Below are positions 1-8,581 of a stretch of 64,000 nucleotides of DNA, piece after piece. Made by a program: the position numbers and the translations under genes. A model generated the notes under the pieces. It saw nothing but the letters and a program-made list of their open reading frames with translations. It searched no databases and was not told where the DNA came from. Numbering within the stretch: position 1 is the first letter of the stretch; every line of letters starts with the position of its first letter. Origin of the DNA: Acinetobacter calcoaceticus (GTDB lineage: Bacteria > Pseudomonadota > Gammaproteobacteria > Pseudomonadales > Moraxellaceae); contig NZ_JADVKT010000004.1 in NCBI RefSeq assembly GCF_016508255.1, positions 248,001 through 312,000 of the forward strand, written 5' to 3'.

Positions 1-427
1 TCACTACAATAACATCCACCTGTTTCCAACTCTTTCACAATACCATTTGTACATTTAAATGGTTTTATTAGGTTTCCTTCTAAACTATCAAAGTCCAAAT
101 ATGACTTTCTCAAATCTTTTATTTTAGAATTATTAAAATCACTTAGACATTTATAGTTTTCATTACTTACTTCTTTCCCATTAAAATTACATTTTAAATT
201 TCTACTTTTCAACCAAGAACGTTGATTATCAATAAAAAAATTAACTTCATTTTTATTATCACTGATATAGCTTTTTATATCAGAATATATACTATTCAGA
301 TCATGCTCACTATTACTATATATTGTTTTCTCATCTATTGGTTGTGATTTATAAACTGCAGCAGTTGAGGAAATGCATACGCTGAAAACCAATAAAAATT
401 ATAAAATTTAATAAAACTAGTTCTCAC
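1..427 (-). pseudogene. LprI-like (DUF1311) exported protein, frameshifted in the signal peptide and cut by the window edge
   Basis: On the minus strand an open frame runs from about 398 to the left edge. It contains a Trp-Leu-Lys-x-Arg-x-x-x-Cys stretch followed by Tyr-x-Cys-Leu and a charged Lys-x-x-Asp-Leu-Arg segment, which resembles the lysozyme-inhibitor LprI N-terminal (DUF1311) pattern. No ATG opens this frame: a TAA (399-401) sits just before it. A GTG at 425-427, preceded by a GAAGG ribosome site (about 436-440), opens a neighbouring frame encoding MRTSFIKFY. Adding one base near 399 would join the two frames into a normal signal peptide (FIKFYKFLLVFSVCISSTAA). I infer a one-base deletion in an A-rich tract, either a real pseudogene or a sequencing error. 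The C-terminus lies outside the window. In the T6SS context the family suggests defence against peptidoglycan hydrolases. Confidence 0.5.
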
Positions 428-523
428 TATACACACCTTCAATAAAAAAATATTACGTAAATTTCTATTTATTACTTAAAAATTTAATAACTCTAGTACA
501 ATTCATAAAATTATAATTCATAT

Positions 524-550
524 AAAAAGCCCAAATATATTAGGCTTTTT
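524..550 (-). terminator. Rho-independent terminator after the 242-aa gene
   Basis: AAAAAGCC at 524-531 pairs with GGCTTTTT at 543-550 around an 11-nt loop. On the minus strand it is followed by a T/A-rich tract. It separates the 701-1429 gene from the LprI-like gene, so these are probably separate transcripts. Confidence 0.6.
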
Positions 551-700
551 ATAATTATAAAATAAATTATCTAAAACTCTATAAGAATGAAGATAATATT
601 TTTTAAAAGATAGCTTACACAAAATTTCGACTTCATATTTATTAAGTAAATCTTCATTAAAATAACATAATCTAAAAACTAGAATAAGATATTAAAAAGT

Positions 701-1429
701 TTACTTTATTTGCTGAATTTGCATAAAACCTTCATTACATTCTAGAGTTGAACCTTTTAAATCTTCACATTTAATTTTATTATCTTTTGTCAACTTAAAT
801 TTAAAACCATTATTAATTTTATACCCAGGTTTAAATTCTTTAGATAATACTCCCCAAACAGCAGGGTTGTTCTGCTCATATATCGAATTTACAGTATACA
901 TATTTAAAGAATCATCCATAGTAATTTTTTTTATATAATTTTGGTCTAAAAAATTATAATCATATTTGCCATTTTTATTGTGAGAAACACTTGTATTATT
1001 TAGTTTCACAACAGCAATTTCTTTTGTTTTTTTATTAAAAATATAAAATTTCTTTATAATATAGAAATCGCCTCTTAATACATTTCCCGTGTATTGTGTA
1101 AAACCGATAAAATTATTGTCTGCAAAATATGGTGAAATAACATATCTATTCAAACCAGATATTTTATTTTTATCCAAAGTATATATATTATTTCCTTTCT
1201 TCAAAAGAATACTATAAGAATGAGTATCTTTATCACTAGAATTCAAAGAGTTTTCTTTAGTTTGAATTTCGTAATCTTTATCTATTTTTACAGATTGGCC
1301 AAGTTCATTAATACTTTTATATCCTTGAGAAATAAAACTATTTGAATCATCATATAGAATAATATTTTTTGCCTGCGAAAGGTTTGGTATTAATAAAGCT
1401 AATATCAAAAACAATTTACTTCTAGACAT
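701..1429 (-). CDS. Exported hypothetical protein next to a T6SS cassette
   Basis: This 242-aa protein has a clear N-terminal signal peptide (Lys/Arg start, hydrophobic core LFLILALLIP, Ala-x-Ala-like site NLSQA about residue 20), so it should reach the periplasm or beyond. The mature part is rich in Lys, Asn, Asp and Tyr with predicted beta character and only two cysteines, both near the C-terminus (CEDLKGSTLEC). I do not recognise the family. It lies downstream of the vgrG-effector operon, separated by a terminator (1688-1709) and about 530 bases, and shares that cassette's very low GC. A role as an orphan immunity protein or other envelope-stress factor is possible but is only inferred from position. 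The start is the only ATG ahead of the signal peptide. Confidence 0.7.
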   Translation of the reverse strand: MSRSKLFLILALLIPNLSQAKNIILYDDSNSFISQGYKSINELGQSVKIDKDYEIQTKENSLNSSDKDTHSYSILLKKGNNIYTLDKNKISGLNRYVISPYFADNNFIGFTQYTGNVLRGDFYIIKKFYIFNKKTKEIAVVKLNNTSVSHNKNGKYDYNFLDQNYIKKITMDDSLNMYTVNSIYEQNNPAVWGVLSKEFKPGYKINNGFKFKLTKDNKIKCEDLKGSTLECNEGFMQIQQIK

Positions 1430-1522
1430 CTAATACACTCAATTTATTAACATAACATTATTGAATTTAAATCAATTATTTATTCAAGCTTATAATTACG
1501 AACTCATATAAAGCAATGTTTT

Positions 1523-1711
1523 TTATTTTAAAGTATTCTTAAATTCAGTACCACTTAATTTTTCTAAAAAATACTTGTTAGCAGTTTCCTCATGTACATG
1601 ATTATGTGCAAGAAGGTATTCAAACTCATAATTGATGAATAGAACTATACATTCAAAGATTTGGAAGGGATTGTAAAGATGTAAAAGAAGCCCAACTTTT
1701 GTTGGGCTTCT
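1523..1711 (-). pseudogene. 3' remnant of a protein-coding gene
   Basis: On the minus strand a frame without stops runs from 1711 to the TAA at 1523-1525. It has no start codon, and its upstream end passes through the terminator hairpin at 1688-1709. The last 33 or so residues look like a genuine protein C-terminus, with segments such as FEYLLAHNHVHEETANKYF and LEKLSGTEFKNTLK and balanced charged and hydrophobic residues, unlike random translation of AT-rich DNA. I read this as the tail of a gene whose front was lost when the cassette was rearranged. The family is not recognised. The rest of the 1430-1960 gap holds only the terminator and AT-rich DNA with no other signal I could support. Confidence 0.35.
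1688..1709. terminator. Terminator closing the vgrG-effector operon
   Basis: AAGCCCAAC (1688-1696), a TTTT loop and GTTGGGCTT (1701-1709) form a perfect 9-bp stem, with T tracts on both sides (CTTTT on the minus strand, CTTT on the plus strand). It lies downstream of the lipoprotein gene 1961-2485 on the minus strand. The stem sequence is identical to the terminator at 8542-8563 on the other side of the module. Confidence 0.7.
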
Positions 1712-1960
1712 TTATAGAATTGAAACCTCTCTGGTTATCTCAGATATTGAAAATAGAAAAGGTTATAAATATATTAGAAAGAGTTCTATAACAATTATTT
1801 ATCTTTAAAAAATAAGTTGTCTTTACTATCTAAAACCTAATCATCGTAACTTCATTAATTAATATTAATTCTATTATAAATTTATGAGTTATTACTCACC
1901 CAATAAAAATTTTAATATTAAAATACTATTTTAATACCAAAATTAGTTTCCAATTTATAT

Positions 1961-2485
1961 TTAATCTTTCTGTTTTAACTTTTCTTCCAAGTTAGATCCA
2001 TCAGGGTAAATAACATTTGAAATTAAACATTTATTATTACAATCCAATAAAATTGTTAATTTACTTTTATTATCAAAAAAAATATCTACACTTTTATCAT
2101 TTTTTTTTAAGGCATTTGATAATATTATTTTATCCTGACTATTATAAAATGGGTCCATATCTAAGTTACATACATAACCCTCTTCTGTACATTTAATATC
2201 CTCCAAAATCAATGATTTCAAGTTATTTGTTAAAAATTCATCACCATTTTTTGATAAAAAATCACTCAATTTATTTTCGTTATCTCGTCCAAAATCATAA
2301 GGGGAATATATTTTATAAAAGTTTAGAACAAAAGATACTATATCAACTTCTTTTTGGTTTGTACTCTCTTTACTTATAGAATCCAATTTTTCCTTAGACT
2401 CTTGTACAGATTGTTTTGAATTGCAGCCAAAACAAAAAAATGTTAAAAAAATTACATATAGTAGTTTTTTAATATCAGCAAGCAT
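1961..2485 (-). CDS. Putative lipoprotein, candidate T6SS immunity protein
   Basis: The 174-aa product starts with a hydrophobic segment (LLYVIFLTFFCFGC) ending in a Cys at about residue 21 that fits a lipobox only loosely (CFGC), followed by Asn-Ser-Lys, so lipid anchoring is likely but not certain. The remainder is acidic and Lys/Asn-rich with further Cys pairs (KCTEEGYVC and LDCNNKC). The ATG at 2485 has an AGAGGA ribosome site. It begins 10 bases after the effector gene ends, so it is almost certainly translated from the same mRNA. A periplasm-facing lipoprotein directly downstream of a peptidoglycan-hydrolase effector is the usual position of a cognate immunity protein, but no family was recognised and the role is inferred from context. 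Confidence 0.7.
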   Translation of the reverse strand: MLADIKKLLYVIFLTFFCFGCNSKQSVQESKEKLDSISKESTNQKEVDIVSFVLNFYKIYSPYDFGRDNENKLSDFLSKNGDEFLTNNLKSLILEDIKCTEEGYVCNLDMDPFYNSQDKIILSNALKKNDKSVDIFFDNKSKLTILLDCNNKCLISNVIYPDGSNLEEKLKQKD

Positions 2486-2494
2486 ATTTATCCT

Positions 2495-4630
2495 CTAATC
2501 ATAATACCGAAAAATTCTATAACTAATGGTAGGCCTTCCTCTATAGATATTTATTCCATTTTGCCTAAAGTCCGAAATCCATTGTGACCCATCATAACCA
2601 GAAATATGCCCATGCACATGTGAACCAAATCTATCAATTATATATATATCACCAATTTGTGGCGTATATCCATCCTTATCTACTTCTCTAAATTCATTAT
2701 CCTGCATAACTCTTACATACTGATAAGCAGAAGCAGGTCTAGGATTAACTTTTCCACCAGCTGCTTCAAAAGCTAATCGGACATACATTGCACACAACCC
2801 GCGGCTTTTTGCCGTAGAGTTTGCTCTTAAAGTTTGGGCAAAAATTGCTTTATTAAACCCTCCTTTAGATTTTGTTATATAAATCTTAATAGGAGACATA
2901 TTTTCAATTACAGTATACTTCTCAATTAATATTTTATTACCACTTTTATATTTTATACTTATTTCTTGATTTATCTCACATTTATGTAATTTACGCCCAG
3001 TACTTCCACTTATATGGACTCGAGATTGTCCTTTATAAACTATTTCATAACTTAAATTCGATGCTAGTGCTTTTGTAGTATCCAAGTAAGTCTCTACTTC
3101 AAATGTGCCTTCTTTACTGACTAATTTAATAGGATGCCCATTATTTCCACGTACATCATTTTGCGTTATTGGTGCAGTTTTATTTTTTGAAACAACAATT
3201 TCACCATCTGCTTTTAATGGTGGAGTTGTTTTTGCAAAAGCAGGCTGTTCATATTTTTCAAACAAAGCCCGTTTATAAAATAAAACTTTATTATCAAAAT
3301 ATGTTTCCGGTAACACGACTTGACCTGAGGGTATAGTTAATTTTACTCCAAAGCCAGCTAAACCCTTTAAAGTGATTCTGCCATCATTTCGTGTATATTT
3401 ATTTTTCTTTAAACCCCTATATTCTGAAATAATATGATAATTTCCCATAGCCTTTGTTGAAGAGTGGTCCATTATCAACACTTTTATTTCTCTAATTGGA
3501 ATTTTAATGGTTTTTAATACATTCTCTTGAACATTAAATTCTTCAATTTTTTGATTAAGTTTCCCAGAAAAATCTTTAACATAAATCGTAATTTTTGCAC
3601 CAGATTCTGCACGGATCTGCTCTTCACCTCTACTATCAGCAACATGTTCTTTCATCTTATTTTTGTAAAAAATTCCATACGAAAAATTTTCAATACTTTT
3701 ATTAGTATCATTTTCTACAAATTTTATTTTAAAAGAAGCCAGACCATTATCAGCATTTGGTGCTGGTATAGAAGTTTGTGTTTGTCTTGAGTTTTCTACA
3801 GGAGTTTCTCTCTTAGAAGGATTGCCATTGTGTTGGTCTAATTTATCTGCTACAGGGGTTGATGCTTTAGTAATTTTAATATTTAGAGGAGCTTTAGCTG
3901 AAGGAATTTTAGCTGGAACAATGATATTATCTTTCTTAAAGCTAATAGTTCCATTTGGCTTTACAACTATACCCTTAATAATCGCATTACTATCCGTAAC
4001 TTTTGTTATCTTGATATTTCCATCTATGACGATTTCAACTTCTTTATTTACTTCTTTGCTATTATCATCATCCAAAAATACAGCATTCACAATAGTGCAT
4101 TGTCCACTAGATTCACCTCTAGCTATAGCCTTTCTCATTGAAGGCCCTCTAAATACCTCTATTAATTTATCTGCATATACTAATTCAAATTTTCCTGTAG
4201 CTTTATTTTTTTCCTTATGTGTAGCATATCCAGCATCTTCCAATGCTTGAGCTTCCCTTTCAAATATACCTCTCACCCCATTACTGAAAAACTTATGATA
4301 CCTTTGATTTTCTTCTAAAAATTTAACCCTATCTTCAACTGCTTCATCAAAATCTTTATAATTTCTAAAATCATGATATTCCTGTACACGCGTTCCATCA
4401 GGTTTATCTTCCCAGACTAAATGCTTACTTTTAGGACCCTTCCACCTACTATCGGCCTTTATATTAAATATATTATTTGTACCTATTAATATTTTTTCTC
4501 CCCACCCAGTTTCTTGAGCAGCTTGAGCTAATATAGTTTCCCAACTTACATCCTTCTTAAATGCCATTCTCCTTACAGAACAATAGATTGAAGCAATAAA
4601 ATTTAGTTTATCCTCGTATGTATAAGCCAT
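2495..4630 (-). CDS. Putative T6SS effector: GH73-type glucosaminidase plus C-terminal CHAP/NlpC-like peptidase
   Basis: This 711-aa protein has two apparent peptidoglycan hydrolase domains and no signal peptide. Residues about 1-170 match the glucosaminidase (FlgJ/GH73) pattern: LAQAAQETGWG with a probable catalytic Glu40, then TNNIFNIKADSRW. Residues about 290-580 form a Lys-rich beta region with repeated modules, probably a linker or delivery domain. Residues about 590-711 carry GLCAMYVRLAFEAAGG (Cys613), GDIYIID and HVHGHISGYDG (His675), then WISDF, a Cys-His amidase or endopeptidase layout. Cytoplasmic synthesis without export and placement two genes after vgrG fit T6SS delivery into a rival's periplasm. 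The layout recalls Tse4, the bifunctional wall-attacking effector of A. baumannii, but identity is not shown here. It starts immediately after the preceding stop. Confidence 0.85.
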   Translation of the reverse strand: MAYTYEDKLNFIASIYCSVRRMAFKKDVSWETILAQAAQETGWGEKILIGTNNIFNIKADSRWKGPKSKHLVWEDKPDGTRVQEYHDFRNYKDFDEAVEDRVKFLEENQRYHKFFSNGVRGIFEREAQALEDAGYATHKEKNKATGKFELVYADKLIEVFRGPSMRKAIARGESSGQCTIVNAVFLDDDNSKEVNKEVEIVIDGNIKITKVTDSNAIIKGIVVKPNGTISFKKDNIIVPAKIPSAKAPLNIKITKASTPVADKLDQHNGNPSKRETPVENSRQTQTSIPAPNADNGLASFKIKFVENDTNKSIENFSYGIFYKNKMKEHVADSRGEEQIRAESGAKITIYVKDFSGKLNQKIEEFNVQENVLKTIKIPIREIKVLIMDHSSTKAMGNYHIISEYRGLKKNKYTRNDGRITLKGLAGFGVKLTIPSGQVVLPETYFDNKVLFYKRALFEKYEQPAFAKTTPPLKADGEIVVSKNKTAPITQNDVRGNNGHPIKLVSKEGTFEVETYLDTTKALASNLSYEIVYKGQSRVHISGSTGRKLHKCEINQEISIKYKSGNKILIEKYTVIENMSPIKIYITKSKGGFNKAIFAQTLRANSTAKSRGLCAMYVRLAFEAAGGKVNPRPASAYQYVRVMQDNEFREVDKDGYTPQIGDIYIIDRFGSHVHGHISGYDGSQWISDFRQNGINIYRGRPTISYRIFRYYD

Positions 4631-5080
4631 TTATTTTACCTCAACCGCATATTTATTATACTTCAAATTTTCTGACTTATCTGCACAACTATAAAGGACT
4701 TCTAATTTATTATTTTTTTTATAAAAACCATCATCTATTTCACAAGTCCATTTTTTATTTATAAATTTATGTTCATTTAAGTTTCCAAATTTATCAAAAA
4801 TACTTACCACCAATATTGACTGAGCTAATGTATTTGCAGGGTGAGTAATTGAACTAGATAAAATATAATATTTATTATTTTTAAAAGCACAATCCTGTAC
4901 TGTAGTTTCAAAATAATCCGGCTTAACTTCAAATTTCGTATAGCTTTTAGCCTTCCCTAATTTTATGAAGGATACATTTGCAGGAATCGTATCATCAAAC
5001 TGAACTTTATAATCACATTTTTCAGCTGCTAAAGCAGAACTAGCTATAAAAAATAATAAAATCGATACTATCTTATTCAT
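4631..5080 (-). CDS. Small exported protein between vgrG and the effector
   Basis: The 149-aa product has a short signal peptide (MNKIVSILLFFIASSALA, cleavage before AEKC) and a mature domain of about 130 residues with four cysteines, suggesting two disulfides in the periplasm. Its ATG overlaps the vgrG stop codon by one base (TAATG), and the effector ATG follows directly after its own stop, so vgrG, this gene and the effector are translationally coupled. I do not recognise the family. It is an obvious candidate for the immunity protein of the effector, although immunity genes more often follow than precede their effector. The downstream lipoprotein is the competing candidate. Confidence 0.75.
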   Translation of the reverse strand: MNKIVSILLFFIASSALAAEKCDYKVQFDDTIPANVSFIKLGKAKSYTKFEVKPDYFETTVQDCAFKNNKYYILSSSITHPANTLAQSILVVSIFDKFGNLNEHKFINKKWTCEIDDGFYKKNNKLEVLYSCADKSENLKYNKYAVEVK

Positions 5081-8000
5081 TACTCAACTCCATTATTTTC
5101 ATCAATATCATCTTCAGTGCCCATTTCATTTAAACAACTGAATAACTCATCATCAGGATCCGATAAACTTATAAACATTGTTCCATTTTCTCCATTTTCG
5201 CTGTCAATAAATCTAAATTCTATTTGATCGGAAGCATCTGAAAATAAACGATTTGTTCTAAATTCATCTAATTCACCAATATATTCTACTTTTTTCGTTT
5301 GATTAATAATTTTATAGTTTAATTCTGTATTCAAAAGATTTTCTGGTACAAGATTTTTTAAATCAATTCTCTTACTGTACATTCCACTCTCAGGCATTTT
5401 CGGCAACTCAGCATTTACTGTTGCCCCACTCGTAAACAAATGCTGCCCAGCTTTACTTTCAAACTTACCGCCTGTTGTTGAAAACACACCATTGGCATTA
5501 ATTTTGAGCTGTGACCCACCTGCGGTTAATACAATTTCTTTAGGACTCGTAAGCTCGATTTTTTCTTCAGTAGAAATGAGCTTGATGACCTTCTTGGCAA
5601 TTGCTTCAATAGCATCATCTTGCGCTTGTAGTTCGAGCTTTCCTTTTGCTGCATAAGCACGCAAACCCTTTTGCGCGGCGAACAAACTGATTTTGTCTTG
5701 TGCGTGCCCAATAATATTTTTTTGTGCACTCAAATTAATTGAACCGCTAGCACTTTCGGCAATATCTTGCGACGCTTGCAAAATAATATTTTCAGGTGTC
5801 GTCAAGGCAATGCCATTTGGCGATGCTAATAACATCAGGGCTTGTCTAAAAATTTTGCCTTGTTCTTGCTGTTTAGTATCAGAACTGCTTTCTAAACCTT
5901 GGGTATAACCTTCCATAAAGCCTTGCAAAGAGCTCAATGCTTTTGAAGGTGATACTTCCAATTTACTGCCTTTACTAAAAGTTCCACACACACTCATCAT
6001 GTCAAAGTCTTTAGTCTCCACATTCCCTAAGACTTTTCCAACCTCTTTAATACTTTCAAATGGATTTTTATGAATACGGTCTTTAATGCTGGCGAGTTTA
6101 CCTTTAACCATGTCAGCGCCATGTTCTTCAACATTTTCGATGAACGCTTTTAAATTCTCTACTGCATCTTTAGCATCGCTAAAGAAAGTATTAAATTCGT
6201 CTACAACACCTTTTGCATTTCCACCTAGTGCACCAATGTCTTGAATAAAGCCACCGCAGTCTTTTAATGCATGAATAGGATCGTTATTAATCCCTTCTTT
6301 AAACAGGTTCACCGTACTATTTAATGCCTGTCCTTTGGTTTTTAGCTCAAGCGACTGGATAAATTTGGGTAAGCGATTAATCACATTCAAAGCATCAGTT
6401 TGTTGCTTGGCTGCAACTTCACTGAGCATTTTCATGCTTTCATAGCCTTGTGACAGTAATGATTGTGCTTGTGCAGCCTCTAAATGGTCTGCAATTGCTT
6501 GCTCTTGTGCATAGGTACTAATGAGCATGCCTTTACCCGCACGCACGGCTCCCCAAGCATCAGTTCTAAGCTCAAAACCTTCACCTCGGCCATTACTGGT
6601 TGCCTGCTCTTTAGGATGGCTTAAATTACCTAAATTTAGTTGTGTTGCTGCATGGCTACTTTGTAGTTGAGTACTGATTTGCCCTGTTGTGTCATCAAAT
6701 CGCAATTGGTTAAAACCGCTACCACTGACTTCCTGACTGCGGATACCGCTTAACTTCTTGGTATCAGGAAGTTGTCCTTTTACATCGAACTTGGTTGGTG
6801 AGCGCTGCGCTTCATGGATACGTCCCGTCACAAATGGACGGTCAATATTGCCATCAAAGAAGTCAATAACAACCACCTCTCCAATACGTGGCAAGAAACG
6901 TGCTCCATAGCCTTCTCCAGCCCAAGGCGTTAGTACATCCACCCAAGCGGAGTCGGTATCATTGTCATTGCTACCTGCGCCACCGTCATGGCCATGATCA
7001 TCACTACGGGTAAATAGAAAACGCACTTTAATGCGCCCCCATTCATCGACATGAATGGTCTCTCCTTGTGGTCCCACGACTTTCGCTCTTTGTGGGTAGG
7101 CAATTGGGCGATGCTGTTCTGGATTATATTCAGGTGCAGTCTTAATTTGACGGCGTATTAAGGTCAGCTCATTACCTTGACGCTCAATGTCGTCGTAACC
7201 ATGATCGTCCCAACGGCTTTGGGTTAATAATTGGCTAACTTGCTGATGTAAATCTTTAGGTAAATTATTTTGGTTATAGAAATTTTTGGTAATAATCAGG
7301 AACTCTTGATCTGCCCCGTCATGCTGATCAATTTCAGGATGCTCTCGTAGATTAAACCAATAGCCAACTTGGCTATCGCGGACACTACTATAGGCTTTAA
7401 AGTATTTAGCCCGACTCGCATGCATATCAGTGAAATGCTGATTTAGTTTTTCTAATTGACCACTACCCGAAGCCGTTGCCTGATCTTCCCCTTTTAAATC
7501 TTGCATCCAAGCGGGGCTTACGTGCCATGCTTGCTCAAGACTTAAAGTGGCTGAGTCAAAGTTATCTGAATGTATATGTGTAGTAGCAACTGAACCATTA
7601 CCTTCCTCTTGTGACAAGGCATCAGGTTGCCAGCGCTGCACATGTACCGCGGTCGGTTGTAGACTTCGTACTGCAACAAAACCAGTAATGCTATCTTGAT
7701 ATTCTGTTGCACTACTTCTGTGATAGCGAATGCTACGACGTGCTAAAGCCTGATACTGGCTATTGTCATCAATTAATCGTAGTTTTTGAGCTTGTATTGG
7801 CGCGGTAAAATGAGGAACAAAAAGCTCTGATTCATCAATGAGCCAACTAATACCTTCGCTTCGCCATAGACGCGTGAGAAAGTCATAGTCGGACTCATTG
7901 TGTTGCATGACGAAAGGACGGATATCATAGTTTTGATTTAATCCACCCAAATCAAGACTTAAACTCGCAGCAAAAAGTGGGCTTTTTTCTTGCCATTCTT

Positions 8001-8415
8001 TAAATAGAACTTCGGTAATTTCTACGATACTTTTATTCATAAAAACACGACTATTACGGCGTTTGTGCCATAAATTTGTCGCATCTTCTAAAGTCAGCTT
8101 ATACAGCGTTAAAGCACCGTCACTTTGTCCATAACTGGCTTCAGTCACAATACCCGTTGTTCGGAACAATTGGCCCGAATCTGTGACCTGATCAACAGCG
8201 ACCTGAACTCCAATAAACTGCTTTAATGCAATATGAGCATTGGTCGACAGGCAAATCAACTCAGCTTCAATGCCCCCATTTAGCTGATGTTGACCTTCTA
8301 TACGTTGCAAGAAAACTTGGTTATTGAGCAATTCATTAGAAAATTGCACATGGATCGCACGTTTCTGTGCACTTAGCCCTATTTTTTCTAACACACTAAA
8401 TATATTAAAAAGCAT
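5080..8415 (-). CDS. vgrG: Type VI secretion spike protein VgrG with C-terminal extension
   Basis: The 1111-aa protein follows the VgrG plan: a gp27/gp5-like spike base in about the first 560 residues (AIHVQFSNELLNNQVFLQRIEG, later WVDVLTPWAGEGYGARFLPRIGEVVVIDFF), a helical linker, and a DUF2345 beta-helix region with repeated LxAxQxI units (about 860-990). A C-terminal extension of about 110 residues follows (from about MYSKRIDLKNL). VgrG trimers tip the Hcp tube and carry effectors, and the coupled downstream genes are the likely cargo. Base composition turns strongly AT-rich near 5400, at the start of the extension, which suggests the extension came with the effector cassette. The start at 8415 has only a weak ribosome site but matches the family N-terminus. 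This may be the VgrG4-type locus near dsbB-gshA of A. baumannii, recalled from memory. Confidence 0.95.
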   Translation of the reverse strand: MLFNIFSVLEKIGLSAQKRAIHVQFSNELLNNQVFLQRIEGQHQLNGGIEAELICLSTNAHIALKQFIGVQVAVDQVTDSGQLFRTTGIVTEASYGQSDGALTLYKLTLEDATNLWHKRRNSRVFMNKSIVEITEVLFKEWQEKSPLFAASLSLDLGGLNQNYDIRPFVMQHNESDYDFLTRLWRSEGISWLIDESELFVPHFTAPIQAQKLRLIDDNSQYQALARRSIRYHRSSATEYQDSITGFVAVRSLQPTAVHVQRWQPDALSQEEGNGSVATTHIHSDNFDSATLSLEQAWHVSPAWMQDLKGEDQATASGSGQLEKLNQHFTDMHASRAKYFKAYSSVRDSQVGYWFNLREHPEIDQHDGADQEFLIITKNFYNQNNLPKDLHQQVSQLLTQSRWDDHGYDDIERQGNELTLIRRQIKTAPEYNPEQHRPIAYPQRAKVVGPQGETIHVDEWGRIKVRFLFTRSDDHGHDGGAGSNDNDTDSAWVDVLTPWAGEGYGARFLPRIGEVVVIDFFDGNIDRPFVTGRIHEAQRSPTKFDVKGQLPDTKKLSGIRSQEVSGSGFNQLRFDDTTGQISTQLQSSHAATQLNLGNLSHPKEQATSNGRGEGFELRTDAWGAVRAGKGMLISTYAQEQAIADHLEAAQAQSLLSQGYESMKMLSEVAAKQQTDALNVINRLPKFIQSLELKTKGQALNSTVNLFKEGINNDPIHALKDCGGFIQDIGALGGNAKGVVDEFNTFFSDAKDAVENLKAFIENVEEHGADMVKGKLASIKDRIHKNPFESIKEVGKVLGNVETKDFDMMSVCGTFSKGSKLEVSPSKALSSLQGFMEGYTQGLESSSDTKQQEQGKIFRQALMLLASPNGIALTTPENIILQASQDIAESASGSINLSAQKNIIGHAQDKISLFAAQKGLRAYAAKGKLELQAQDDAIEAIAKKVIKLISTEEKIELTSPKEIVLTAGGSQLKINANGVFSTTGGKFESKAGQHLFTSGATVNAELPKMPESGMYSKRIDLKNLVPENLLNTELNYKIINQTKKVEYIGELDEFRTNRLFSDASDQIEFRFIDSENGENGTMFISLSDPDDELFSCLNEMGTEDDIDENNGVE

Positions 8416-8537
8416 TTTTTATAATCATGAGGATATATAAACGACTGCACTTTATAAAAAACAGAACTATCTGTCTACAAAATTATGCGTTGTTTCTATC
8501 AATTTTTCTTATATTTTCACTTATTCGAATATGATTA

Positions 8538-8568
8538 AAAAAAGCCCAACTTAAGTTGGGCTTTTTTT
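8538..8568. terminator. Bidirectional-type terminator after dsbB
   Basis: AAGCCCAAC (8542-8550), TTAA and GTTGGGCTT (8555-8563) form a perfect stem flanked by A6 and T7 runs. It lies just past the dsbB stop on the minus strand and upstream of vgrG, so it ends gshA-dsbB transcription and vgrG must have its own promoter in 8416-8537. Confidence 0.85.
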
Positions 8569-8581
8569 AATCACATTAAAC

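Noticed and set aside
3822..4250. 142-codon plus-strand frame opposite the effector gene
   Set aside because: It is the antisense shadow of a well-supported coding region; hydrophobic content comes from the AT-rich complement.
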